Shown here: one piece after another, positions 1 through 12,400 of the stretch
Layout of the letters: the number at the start of each line of letters is the position of its first letter
Position numbering within the stretch: the stretch's first letter is position 1
NCBI GenBank assembly: GCA_003342895.1
Contig: PTFA01000191.1
Span: 1,102,589 to 1,166,588, forward strand
Length of the DNA: 64,000 nucleotides
Source: Casuarius casuarius
Lineage: Eukaryota > Chordata > Aves > Casuariiformes > Casuariidae
Direction: 5' to 3'
The notes under the pieces: model-generated
What the model was told of the DNA's origin: nothing
The model's database searches: none
Seen by the model: the letters and a program-made list of their open reading frames with translations, nothing else
Program-made: the position numbers and the translations under genes

Positions 1-3000
1 TCTATTTTCTTTCTCCTCTCTTATTGACTTGGCTTCCTCCCAGGTCATTCATTTAGATATGCAAAGGCTTGCTGGGGGCCAAGTCTGTTCATATTTACTT
101 GGTTCCTCATCTGAGGTATTCTGAGGCTCTACAGTTCTGTGTTTCTAGTCTGCTGAGGGCACTTTTCTCATCTTTGGCAGGTAAAATGGTGGTTGAGTCT
201 CTTCAGCTCCATTCCTCATGTTCTTGATTTCTTTTTGTTCTTACCATGAGTAGACAAAATGAAGGAAGACGAGAAAGAACAGGGGATGTGCAAAGAAACA
301 ATTTAAAGTGAGTAGCTATAGCTGGGCTGTCTATTTTACTTAGTTCAGAAGTGCCAGACCTTCTGCAGTCTTTAATAATGCCTCCTACTAGGCTACTTAA
401 AGCAATAGTTTATAGCCTGGCTACCTGCTCAAGATGGACCTCAAAGTTTATAGGAATGGGGTTCTCTCTGAGATCGTTGTCCTGCTGGGGTGCTCTCTAC
501 TGAGCTGGATGCTTCTCCCTTCAAATGTACCTTGCTAGGTCTGATGTGCTTGCTTACCTGTTGAAGGGAANACTGCTCAGATCTGTAGTAGGGCTCTGTT
601 TGTCTGGTGTGAGGTTTAGCCAAGCCTAACTCAAGACCTAATGATAGCTGCTCTGTTAGAAAGTGAAGATGATTTTACTGCTATGCTGACAGTTGTCTTA
701 AAATTAGGCTTAAACTAATTAAAGAGACTTAATGTTCACTTACCTCTCTGGGAAGATGTGAATGACTTCTGTTTTGGGTTGATCTCCTCTATTTTGAAAG
801 TTTGTGCAGAGTATTTCAACCATTTCTGAAAAATAGGATTTGGAAAAATAGATTAAGAATCAAAATTAACTACTGTTTTGATTATTGTTCTCCAGTTTGT
901 TCCATGCCTTGCTAAGAAATCTGATGCAGTTTCTCCCAGCTGAGATGTTCTTCTACTGGAACAAAATACTGTACTTCCTCTTGAAGACTAGTTCCCCAAT
1001 TTCCACATCCTCCCGCCCCTCTCTTACCATTTTGGCAAAATGTGTTCTGTCCTGTTTTACTAGCTTGGTTACTTATTTTCAGAGTAAGCTAATGGACTTG
1101 TTTTTGAAGTGCTGGTGACAGATTTGTCACTAAGTAACAGTTTATTCCTTTTTAAACATCTTTCAAAAATATTCTCCCCTGCCTTTCCAGTAAATGTAGC
1201 AATTTTCAAGTTAAACTAGTTTTCCAAGCCACATAACAATTGCTAAAATGGAGCTTTTTTTATAATGGAAACTGCTGGCAACCCTAATGATGTAGAGACT
1301 CCTGCTCTCCTGTAATGATCCTGATTTTCTTTATAGACAAAAGCTGGCATCCCTATCAGATGATATTCTGTACTACTTTTTTTTTTCTGGCATCCTTTTC
1401 CTAGAGGTTTTTTTTCCATTCCTTTTTCTTTCTCCAGGGATTTTATTTGCCTCTCATTTTGTTTCACCTGATGTATTTGCCACTTCTCCTTTGTAATGAA
1501 AGACTGTCCTTATTGAGCTGGAACAAGACCAGGCCAAGCTGGTTTAGCCTTTGGACTTTGCAGTGCAGCTTTGGTAGGCCACTGGTGGTTCTTCTCTTTG
1601 CTCCCAAAAGGAAGGTCTTAGGTGGTCAGTATCACGTTTGGTAAAGCAATACTCATTTAATTCTTGGAATATAATGTTTCTGCCTTTAGAGAAACAATAC
1701 ATTTAGATTCAAAATCATTAAAATAAGGGGTTTTTTGTTTTGTTTTGTTTTTTTGTTTTTTTGTCAAACAGTACAGTGATCACCTCAGATTGCCTGGGGG
1801 GCTTTTTGTCTCTTTCTGCTGCTGAACCCATGTTGTGAAGTTAAAAGGCTAACTTAATACAGGTTTGGATTTGTGGATGGGGTTGTCTTGTTCTGTCTCT
1901 CATAAGTTTGACCTTTCGTGCTGCAAATTATGGGGAGCTGATTAAGATGTTTGGCTCTGCTTTATGTTCCACAACTGAGCATACGCTATGCTTTAAGCTG
2001 CGGCATAGAGGTTTTNGGCAGTCTTTCCTATTGGTCTTTTGCCACTGTTCAGAAAAGGTAGCACAAAGTATAGTAAGGAAGGAATCTTATTTCTCCCAGA
2101 AAAATCCAGCAAACAAACAGCACCTTCTCTCCCCCTCTCCTCCCCCCCCACCCCCTTCAAACTGGAGAATAAAACTGTATTCCTCCCCTTTTTTCATGGC
2201 CTGGAAAATAATGACATTTGTTACATGGATTAATTTAATGAGTCTGGAAACAAGGCTAAAACGTAAGATCCTGGCATCATCTACTGTTTGTCATAAATCT
2301 TAAGTAATTCAGTTCCAGATGAAACTCTATGACTGGAGGCAAACAGAAATGGTGGATACTGTAGCATCAGCTCATATGTGAATGCAAGTTAACTTAAACT
2401 TTAGTGAATTTGGGGGAAAACTGGGGAATTTTTGTGACAACACTAATCTATTACAGCAATGTGGGTTTTTTCTTCCATTCTAGAAACAGATAAAATAGTA
2501 TTTATGTGGGTTTTTAGAGGTGTAATTCAGCCTTATATCCTCTTTTTTTAGAGAAGGTAATTAACATAGAGGGTTTAAAAAGTTACAGGCATGTATCACT
2601 TCTGCAAGGTTTAAAGAAATTGTATGACAGCACATTCAGGTGCATACCCTCCCCCCGCCCCGGCTCTCAACACACTTTGTCAAGTTTTTCTGTTTCCTTG
2701 TTTTCTCAGAGACAGTTTAGTGAAGCAGTTGGTCTTCACACTAATGCTTGTTTTTGAGTAGTACAGGGTGTCTTCTTCCCCCCCCCCCATCCCCCACCTT
2801 GAATTGCAGACCAAAGAGCCAAGAGCACATCAGGCCTAGAGGTTTGTTGAACTCCCCCTTGCGAGAAAAATGTGGAAGAACACATGGGCGTGGGGAGGGA
2901 AAAAGTGGTAGAGGAAATGCACAGGAAACTAAAAGATGAAGCAGAATTCCCTTCTCATACATTTGTGCACAATTGCCTCTATCCTTGCTGTGTTGGAGTA

Positions 3001-3181
3001 TTGTTAGAACGAGATTTGGGCTGCATTAAGAACCTGGTGAATGAAGAGTAGGTGAATGTTTGTTCATTAAATTATAAGTGAAATAGGTGAATATACAAAA
3101 TCAATCTTTGTTTAATTCTATGCAGTACAATTCATTTCTTGTCATGATCCTGTTAATGTTTTGAAAATACTTTTTTTATAG
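1..3181 (+). other. Probable KIZ intron sequence left of the first visible exon
   Basis: I found no coding exon that fits the required one-base exit phase into the exon at 3182. The stretch is AT-rich with a T/G simple tract (about 1728-1764), C-rich runs (2142-2154 and 2778-2788) and ambiguous bases at 571 and 2016. It is taken as intron because the exon at 3182 begins in mid-codon. Confidence 0.6.
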
Positions 3182-3449
3182 AACCAGAACATCACATGAA
3201 TAATTGTACTTCTAAACAAACGAGTTTAGATAGCAGCAGTGACCTCACAGTTTCTGTGACTGAAGAGGATGAGATTTTAAATGCCACTGAACCACAGCAG
3301 AGTCTAGAAGACATGTATAGTGAGATGGCGTTAAAAGCAGTAAATTCAGAACAAGAAAGAGACGCCCATTCCATAGAACGCTTTTCTTTGCAATCATCAA
3401 ATCTTCGTATGGCAGAGGAAGAGCCCTCAGTTAGCTCAGCACCAGAAGG
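3182..3449 (+). CDS. KIZ: KIZ internal exon, 268 nt, first coding exon visible
   Basis: The acceptor is a T-rich tract ending tttttttatag at 3181 and the donor is GTATGT at 3450. The first two bases complete a codon begun in an exon outside the window, then the frame reads PEHHMNNCTSKQTSLDSSSD and onward for 88 full codons, leaving two bases (gg). The product is hydrophilic, Ser/Glu-rich and probably disordered (for example SVTEEDEI and EDMYSEMALKAV). An in-frame ATG at 3196 is internal and should not be taken as a start. The reading frame stays open past the donor to about 3513, so the donor is set by its consensus and by phase agreement with the next exon. Confidence 0.85.
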
Positions 3450-6400
3450 GTATGTCATTATGTCTTTTCTTAGTGCTATTTATTTGTTATTGTATACCCT
3501 GAAGGCTGAAATATGATGCTAAAACTCACATGCAGGTGGGCAAATTTCTTAAGTTTCAGAAAAATCCTTTAGTGTGGGCCTGTTTTTTGGCTTATCTGAG
3601 ATGTGTACAGTGATACTGTTCATCTGCCTGGTCTTTCCTTTGTGCCCCCCTCTTCCCCCTTAAATATATTCATGAATTTCAATAAAGGACTAGAGGTAAC
3701 ATTCCTACTGTTTTTGGGGGGTGAGGAAAGACAAATGTGTGCTCCCAGTAAGGAGAAAAGCTGTAGAATTAACTCAGGTTATTTCTTCCAATTGAACTCC
3801 TGTTAGTCATCAGCATGCACACATCGGTCAGACAGTGCAAGTCAGACTTGGAACTTGCCCCTGTATTGACTGCAACTTGCCCCATTGGCTAGTGGGAAAA
3901 TTGGTGGGTGCAGCCAATACCACAGGGAAGATGCAGGAATATACAGCTCAAGTCAATGGAAAAGTATTTATTTAGTATCTCGCTACATGTGTGTTAGTGA
4001 TTAAGTGACTTGAAATAACTCAGTTTAGAGATAGACAAGTTAAATATGTTTGTTGTTAAAATAAATATATTCTTTATATATAAGCAAATTTTATTTTGTT
4101 TATTTAATAGTACCTATAACTTACTGAACAGCATGCTCTGGTTAAAATTTCCAGCTGGCTAAATTTTCTGAGCATTTCATTTAGAATAGCTGAGAGAGAA
4201 TGAGAAAAGTTTGGTTCAAGTTGTACAGGAAGGTTGTTTTACTTCCTAGCTGTGGTAAAACGGATCAGTTCAAACTGGTATCGCTTGTTCCTGTGTCCGC
4301 TATTTAAATGCTTCCATTGCCTTGTACCACATAAATGTGATCAATTAGGAAGAATAATTTCTTTGCGCAGTAGATTTAAGATTTCAGGATTGCTGTTCTG
4401 CAAGTACATCACTGCTTGAGTCTCCACTTATTCTTCTTGCTGCTTTTGTTGTAGGACTCTCTTCATTGTTTTTCTCCCACTTCCGCTCTATCTCCTAGTT
4501 CTTCTGAAAGTCTGTTTGCTGCCACTGGTTCCTGTTGCAGTGTTTCATGTCCATGTTCCCTTTTATCCTTGCTGTCCCACCACTGCCTTACCTTCTTCCC
4601 ATCCTGATTTTAATTTTAACCAGAATGATTCTGTTGCTACTCTCTTTATTCTGCCTGTTCTCCCTCAGCGGCANATTTGTTTTCCTCCTCCTGTTTTTTT
4701 CTTCTCTTACTTCCCTCCATACCTTTTCTCATGTTGGCCAGCTTTTCTCCTGTCCACAATCACTAAAGCATTATTGAGGAAAAGCCTCTTTTTTGCATGT
4801 ATGTGCTGTCTTTCTCAGGTGTGCACTTGCCCCCCCCCTCCTTGCTTTTGCTCTCCACTTGTATTACAGATGGTGCTACTGTCAGTTGGGCTTTTTCTTA
4901 CCTTCATTCTGGAACTCTTCATATGCAAAAAACTCCTAGCTGAAGTGGTAAAACATATGCAGGGGTTGTTAAGAGGCATATGAGCTAAACAAGGAATGGT
5001 GGTTGTAAGTTGGGGAGAGACCATGTACAAAAGAAAACAGCATTTTTATCCAGGGAGAGAATGATGAAAGCTCTCTTGCCATTTTTTTGTTTTGGTTGTT
5101 TGCAGCTTTTTTCTTTAATACATCTGTACTACTTAATCGTGTTCAGGTCTTATTAGATACCGATTTCAATGTTAGCTTGTATTATGGATGACAATTGAGC
5201 AGAAACTAGCAGCCATCAAAATACATTTCTGGAACTTTATAATTTCACATTTGCAAACCCATGTATCAGACTGCTTAATGGAAACATCATCTAATTTACA
5301 TCTAAATAGCTTTTACAGAGTTTTTCTTTTGTATAATACCTGTTAATTGTAACACTTTGCAGGAAAGTTGCATAGAGTGCTTGCCTTTGCTAGAGAAGTC
5401 GTAGCTGCGTGATGGTAACCTAACCTTTTGTTCTCTCCCTATAGATGTTAGTGATGTCTGGTTGTTTGTAAACTTATGAAAATACTGTGCTGTGTTCTCA
5501 AAGCCCAGCTAAATTATAAGAAAGGCTTCACTGTTTGCATTATCTCTGGAGTATGACTAAAACAGAATGTGAATGTTTCCTCTCATATTATGTCAAGCTG
5601 AATACCTTAGTTTCTCAAGGCCATAAAAGTGTGATCTCTACTGTTATGTGTTTCTGCAGAAAAGATATGATTTTTAATTTGTTTTACCTGAAAATTAAAA
5701 TCCAGATAAAACTTTCAAAAATTGCAGCTGTGAAAGGTCTTGTGAAATGATAAGCAGTCTTTCTGTGGTTTAATTTATAACCAAGCTTTTCAAGTGCATC
5801 TTTCCAGTGCACTTGAAATTCAAATCTGTATGTTTGAGTTTTGTAAAATAATTCATAAGTTGAAAATCTTAGGGAAAAGTTTCCAAGTAATTAATACATG
5901 GACTTCAGTTATATAAATTACACAATCTGTAAAAATGTTTTTTTTGTCTGAATGTATAATATCACAGTTCTTATATCGAAATCCTTCCAGACAGTCCATG
6001 TGTCTTACTATTGTGAAACTTCTTTGGCTGAAGGAATGTAAGGAAATTATGCAAAACTATTAGTATTTGTTTTCTTAAATTGAAATATCTGCAGCTTGGA
6101 CTCTTTCCATGTAGCTGCTCATTCTTAAGCAGTGTCATTGCTATGGCATAAATACTAAGTCCCATTCATTGCCTTACTACTCTGGTCCGTTTGTATACTT
6201 CTGGTCTATTATTCGAAATTAGTAAGGGTGATGGAGTAGAAAGGAGCTCCCACATGCAGACAATTTTGAGATCATAACTCACTCAAGAAAAAGCAAAACA
6301 AAATCCTTGTTGTATGTCAGGAAGCCCCAAGTTTACAGTTTGTGGAGAAAGATTTGTCTTTCCTACCTACCTTCAGAGGCATAATTATAGCAAGGTCTCC

Positions 6401-9400
6401 CCCTCCTCCCCCCAATAAGCTTATGTCATATTTTTACCTCTAAGTGGTTATCTCTTTTCAGCCTAGTTTGAAACTGGCATTTTCAGCTAGAAAAATGATT
6501 GATACTAACTTGATGATACTAACAGGTTATTAACCAAAGAAAAATTATGTTGCTATGAAAGCTTGTTCAGTGTAAGGTTTGAAACTTTGTTACAGTTAGT
6601 AGTGGGACTGGGTAATTTTGGTGTCTTAGTAACTAAAAATGATAACTTTTACCAAATGATTTGCATGTCTCTGAGTGCTGCTGCGTGGATCTGTTGAATA
6701 GTGGTTGTACATATGTCCTCTAAAACTTGTACCAAAAACTCCACCTGTATGAAAGCACTGGCTAGAGGTGCTGTGTTTTTTCTGCATCTGTTCAGTTCCT
6801 AAGCTCTGCAGAAAGGCATCAGCAAGTATATTGATTAACCAAGGTTTTTGGGGGGTTGCCTTGTTTGTTAGGAAAAGTGCTATAAGGGCACTTATTCCTG
6901 ATTTCATTTCGCCTCAGGTGAACAGCTTTCTGATAACTTTTGGTCTTCAGTTACTTGTTACAGGTTTGAACTGGTGAACTAGGGGTGAAAGGCTCCATAT
7001 CCTTTTACCATTCTTTAGAGTATCCAGCCCTTTATTTAAAGGCTTAGGGGGAGGGGGAAAGGGTCTCTGAGAATTAGTGCACAGAAAGATGATGACTGTT
7101 TTAAGGCCTGTGTTGAAGGGGTGGAAAAAGGCAGAGCTTATGCCTGTGCTGCTTCAGCTGCATTGAAGAGGACTTAGCACAGATGGATTGTGCATTACAA
7201 AATGTAACACATAATTCAAGCTGTCAGCTTAATCAGACTGTTTCCAGGAAGCAACCTGTAAAAGAGAAGGACCTCTTGTTTGCTGACCTCTGATCCGTAG
7301 CCTGCTGCAGATTGTCATACATTTTGTTTTTCTTTATGTTGGTGTCCCTTCCTTCCCCTTCTTTTCTTATTATTGTATCCCCCTCAAGTGGCACCCTGGA
7401 AGGACCACCCAGAGGGAGTAAAACAATAGGAAATGAGTTAGCCACTAAAATACAGGTTTTTGTAAGACTTCAGTAAAAGAAAAAGCACTGTTTAACTGCA
7501 TATGTGATCTCCNTGGTATTGTTTTGTTTATTGAATGTCTCAGAACCTCAGCTAAATGCACAGCAGTTCAAGCTTAATTGTTCACTGTTGTCAAACAATC
7601 TAATAGAAAACAAAGCTTTCAATATATCTGAACATAATTACAAAATTGATGTAAATTTTAGTGTGAACAGCTTCCTGAGGGAGTATAAACAATATTTAAA
7701 GATTAACTTTATAAATATGTCAGCTTCTACAACAAAAATCTTTATTTGTCTCTTGGACTTCTTGAGAGCCTGTAGCCCAGCTGTGACATTGCTTCATGGA
7801 GTTCTTCTGTGGAAAGTCCTCAACAAAGCAGGCAGTCTGAAATCAAAATCTGAATAGCTATTTACACCTCTGTAAAAGGATTAGCCATGCTTTATTGTTT
7901 CAAACTTTAAGTCCTAATTTGCATCATTATAGAGGTGCAGCTTCATCAAAATCCGTTTTAGGTCCCAGTTATGTCTCTGTACCTCTAGGTGGTCACTAGA
8001 TTTATTCTGATCCTGGAGGTAAAGGAATTAAACTACTCAGTGCAGGAGCAATCTGAATGCATTATTTCAGGTCTTAACTGATTTTTGGACAGTTGTAATG
8101 CTATTACTGTATATATTACCCATAGTTGCAGGATATTCCATAAGGGGAAGAGAGTGTGTTTTGAGCTGTGTGACTTGTACATCTATCACTTCTTGACTTT
8201 TCAGTTTACGTACAGCCGAGGAAATTGCGGAGCTCTGATCGGGATTTTGGTCTGTCTTCTCTGTAGGTCAGTAATACTCCTACCTGGCATTTCAGTTCAA
8301 GCCTGTTCGTATGAATCTCATGCCTGAGCATCTGAAACTTCTTCACAATTTCTAAATACCCTCATTGTAGTTTGTTTTTATAAACAGCTCTTTTTGTGAT
8401 TGCTTTATGTGAGTAGTTCTTATAACTCTAAAAGTTCGCATATAAGATTGTAGACTCATACCTGCAGTATTCCATTATGGCAGGGTAACTAGGTGAGAAT
8501 TTAAACAACTGAAGACACTTGTCCAGCACACGCATTTTATGGGCAATTACAGTATCAGAGGGGCAGCTAGAACTCCATACAGCTAGAAGTAAATACTGAA
8601 CGGGAAGGAAAGAGATTTCTTTTTAGAGGCGCAGGTTCTGACTGTTTGTGCAGACCAGCTGAAGGACAAATGAGAAGTTGCCATCACAGAAGTCAAGAAT
8701 GAAAGAGGAAGAGATCTTTTGATCAGATAGTTGACTTTGTGGGAGAGAGATGCAGGAGAAGGTTAAACTTAGTATTAGCACTTTAGAGAAAGGGTGATTT
8801 GATTGAACATTCAGGAACTCTACCTTTTTGCTGAAGTACAGAAACTCATAAAGTATGTGCTCTGAAAATGTGAGACTCCTGCAAGAAATGTAAGGAAGAA
8901 ATGGCTTACATTATTTAGAAGTCTAACAAAAATAACACTTAATGGAGTTCTAAGAAAACCCAGAAAATATTTCTGAACGGGATATGCTACATTTCCCAGT
9001 CTTGTTTGCTCATGTGTTTTATGATACATTCAAAACAAGTTGTTGCAAAAATAAAACTAAATCTTGATCTTTCTTCTACTGCTTGCAACATTTTAAAACA
9101 CTCTTGTGGTTTTTTTGGTTTTTTTTTTGTGGTGTCCTTTCTGTATTAAACATTTTCCTGAGGCATTTATTACGTTTAGAGGTATTCTGTTTGACATTGA
9201 AATATATGCATTTTCCAATAGCTATAGAGAAAAGGCTGGGTATGTAAGGACCGACTTGCTTGTTGTCTTTTTCAAACAGTTTTGAGTGAGGAGAAAGTGC
9301 AGAAAAAACTCCAGTATAATAAAAAAAAAAAAAGTCCTTTTTTTAATCAGGAAATCACTATGTGGGAGCTCCTTTCTACTCCATCACCATTACTAATTTC

Positions 9401-12400
9401 AAATAATAGACCGGTTTCACTAGTGATTGTATACGTTTGAAGTCTGACATTGCTATTTAATAAGGTATACAACACAAATTTGGTTTGAACTGAGGGACCA
9501 ATGTGATTTGTGAACTGATATTTGAAGACTTTTCCTGAGTAAAATGCATACCTACCTTTCCATGCTCTTTATTTAATAAACTTGCCATTTTAACTCATGG
9601 TCATTCTCTCCTCTACTTTAAATAGAGCAAGCCTCTGCTCAACCAAGACAGCTGCAGAGCCCATGGGGCAAAATCACCTGCATGAGGGATGAGCTTAGAA
9701 CATCAAGAAAATGTTCATAAAAGCAGAAAGAAGTAAATGCAGCAGTGGGATTATTGGTAGTGCTTAGCTTCATCTTAGCCCTGACGCACCAAAGCCAAAG
9801 GCAGCTGGAAAATCTACTCCATGCCTGCAAGATTCAGAGTGTGTTGGGAACAGTCTTCATGCTGAGCATGAGATTTGTGTGGTTGGCTTCTGTCTTGAGC
9901 TCTCTGCTCTTCCTCCTGCTTGCAGCACTGAGCCCAGTCTCTTCCTTCTGCAGAACTTGATGCCAAGGGCTGACCTGATCTTTGCTGTGCTGACCAGCTG
10001 CGTGTGGGCATGTGGCCAAGGACCTGCAGCAGCACGGTTCAGCTGGGGTCACACATTCCTAGGCTGTAGTCAAGGCTGTGGTTGATCCCATGTGGCCTGC
10101 CTTCTCCCCTGTCCTGTTACAAGGATAAATGAGCATCTCAGTTATCACTCGAGAGAGGAGGACATGACCTCTGAAAATTCCTTTTCTCTAGGATGTTTTC
10201 CCAGACTTCTCAAAGTCTGTGCTAGTCACATGAATGTTTCTTCAACCAGCCAGTCTCTTCTTTCTCTGTGAGATTCTCCTTTCACACCAGAAGCAGAAAC
10301 ACTGCATTGGATGGTGAAAAAGATTATTTAACTATTATCCCCTTTACTATAACTTTCTTGTGCAGTCTCCTTTCCTTATTTTTCCCCATAAACAGTGTGT
10401 TTCCTCACTTTGTAGGCCCTTATCCACTTTGCTGCTGCTGCTTTTTAATCTATCTGTATGTATGGAGGCTTTTTTGGCTCAGGGTTTTCTATGCAAAGAT
10501 TCCTCTGGGATATTTCAGAGACTATTTAAAAAAAACAAAAAGAAGGGGGAATCAGACCTATGAGATTTGCCCTTGAAGTATGAATGTGCTTAAATACCTT
10601 CTGCCCATAGCACATGAATCCTTTGTAAACCTCTCTGAGGTCAACAATGAAGATTACTCATTGATATTACATTACTAGGATTTATAAATTCTGAGTTGTG
10701 ATTTTGCATAGTGTTATTAGTATTGGCTGTCGCTATATGTGACCAAGTTGCCAAAATCGGGACCGATAGCGTTGCATTTGGCATTGGCAGGAGTGCAAGA
10801 GAACTCATACAGTAAGAAAGGACACCAGTTTTCTTTAAAGATGGTCACCCTAGCACATACCGTTTCTTTTGAAACAAGTAAGCTGAAGTATACAAAGAGG
10901 GACTGTGAACAGAAGTGTGAAAGGAATTGTTGGAGGTTTGCAATTTCTTTTGTATTTCTACAGAGCTCCAGCATCATGTGGGTTTTTCCTTGAGACTGTC
11001 TGTATACTTGGTATACAGAAATGGTTATATTGTCTTAAAGTTACTTATGGATTTCTCCATATCTTGCTTTCTCTTCCTCTGTGGTCATATGTTTTCATTC
11101 CAGAATTTGCTACCTGTCTTTGTCAGGTGTTTTTGCTCTTTGGTAAAATATTTCTGTGGGAGTGTAAAAACAAAAATGAGGGTATTTATTTTTGTAGCTT
11201 GTATTGGAAATGTGTTTAGAATACCTGTAATAACTTAATCTTTAAATACTGTTTATGATCTATCTGCAGGGATTGTTTGACGTTTGAAGGATTCTCTCGT
11301 TTATTGCAGTTCATAGAAGATTTGGTCGAGATAGCAAGCCCCAAATGCTTGGCACTATACCAGAGAGGAAGCACGAGTGCCGCAAAGATGAAACAGCTAA
11401 TAAGGTTAATGTCCCTTTCACTTGAGCTGTCACTGCTGTTCTGAGTTAGATAGTAGAAATTAAGACTATAGTGTTTCCCATTCCTTAATCCCATCTCATT
11501 TATTTTTGTTTGCTTGCTGTAGTACATCTAGCTGTAACGTTTATAATAATTTCATTGTTGATTACTTACAAGGTTTTAATTTAATTCAGGTGAGTAATGA
11601 CTTAGAAGCTGTTACCTAGCAGCTGTACAGTAGCCTTTTGAGATGTGAGCTAGTAATCTTCACTCTTTTGGTGACAAATGGCTGGTGCAGAGAGCATGTG
11701 AGCTCCTGCAAATAAACATTTGCAGTTGCTAAGAAGCCTCCCTCCCCTTCTGCTGTTTTAATGTCATCAGGGAGCTGAAATATGGCACTTAGAACTACAT
11801 ACTCAAATTATTTCAACAAATACTCTTTCTTAATTTTATCACTTTTTGCAGCCTTGCTCCACAGATCTCTTAGGTGAAGTAAATACTTATTTCCAAGTGT
11901 GAGTTTGTCTCCTTAAAATGGCTAATAATGTTTGTACTGAGGTAAAGAATAATAACCAGAAAATTTTCTTCAAGTTAAGAGTAAAAAGGATCACCAATAC
12001 CCATATATTAACAAAAATGAAATCACAAAACCCTAGTAGACATTCCACGCCACTGTGCTTTTACTTACAAGAACTGTGAATGGCTTTGTAATTTTATTTA
12101 AAATTAAATGTCAGCCTCTGTAAGCTAGCATTCTTGGAAAAAAAAATGTAATTGTTAGAAGATTTCTGGGAGGTGATGGAAAAAGGGTTTCCAGTAGGCT
12201 TGGCCTGTACAGCCTACCATTAGATATGGTTTCCTGCAACATAATTGCTTTGACTGTAGTATATTCAGGGCTGCCCGAACAAGAAGTAGTTTCATAACAA
12301 CAGCTCCCTTAATGGATGTATGCAGATTCCTCTTGTTTTTATATCAGAGTTTAACATTATGCATGTGAACAAGCTCCTGGATGCTAATCATATTACTTTT

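Larger units (their letters stand above)
3450..11269 (+). other. KIZ intron, 7.8 kb
   Basis: No exon or RNA gene was recognised. It contains both arms of the 53-bp inverted pair (6203-6255 and 9360-9412), a short perfect hairpin (5788-5818), poly-T and poly-A tracts (9108-9130, 9319-9333), and ambiguous bases at 4674 and 7513. The ORFs in it are short, AT-rich and unsupported. Confidence 0.75.

Noticed and set aside
255..306. Possible upstream KIZ exon between ag at 254 and a strong GTGAGT donor
   Set aside because: The exon at 3182 needs one carried-in base; in that frame this candidate has a TAA just before the donor.
5788..5818. microRNA precursor
   Set aside because: The stem is only 11 bp and does not extend outward.
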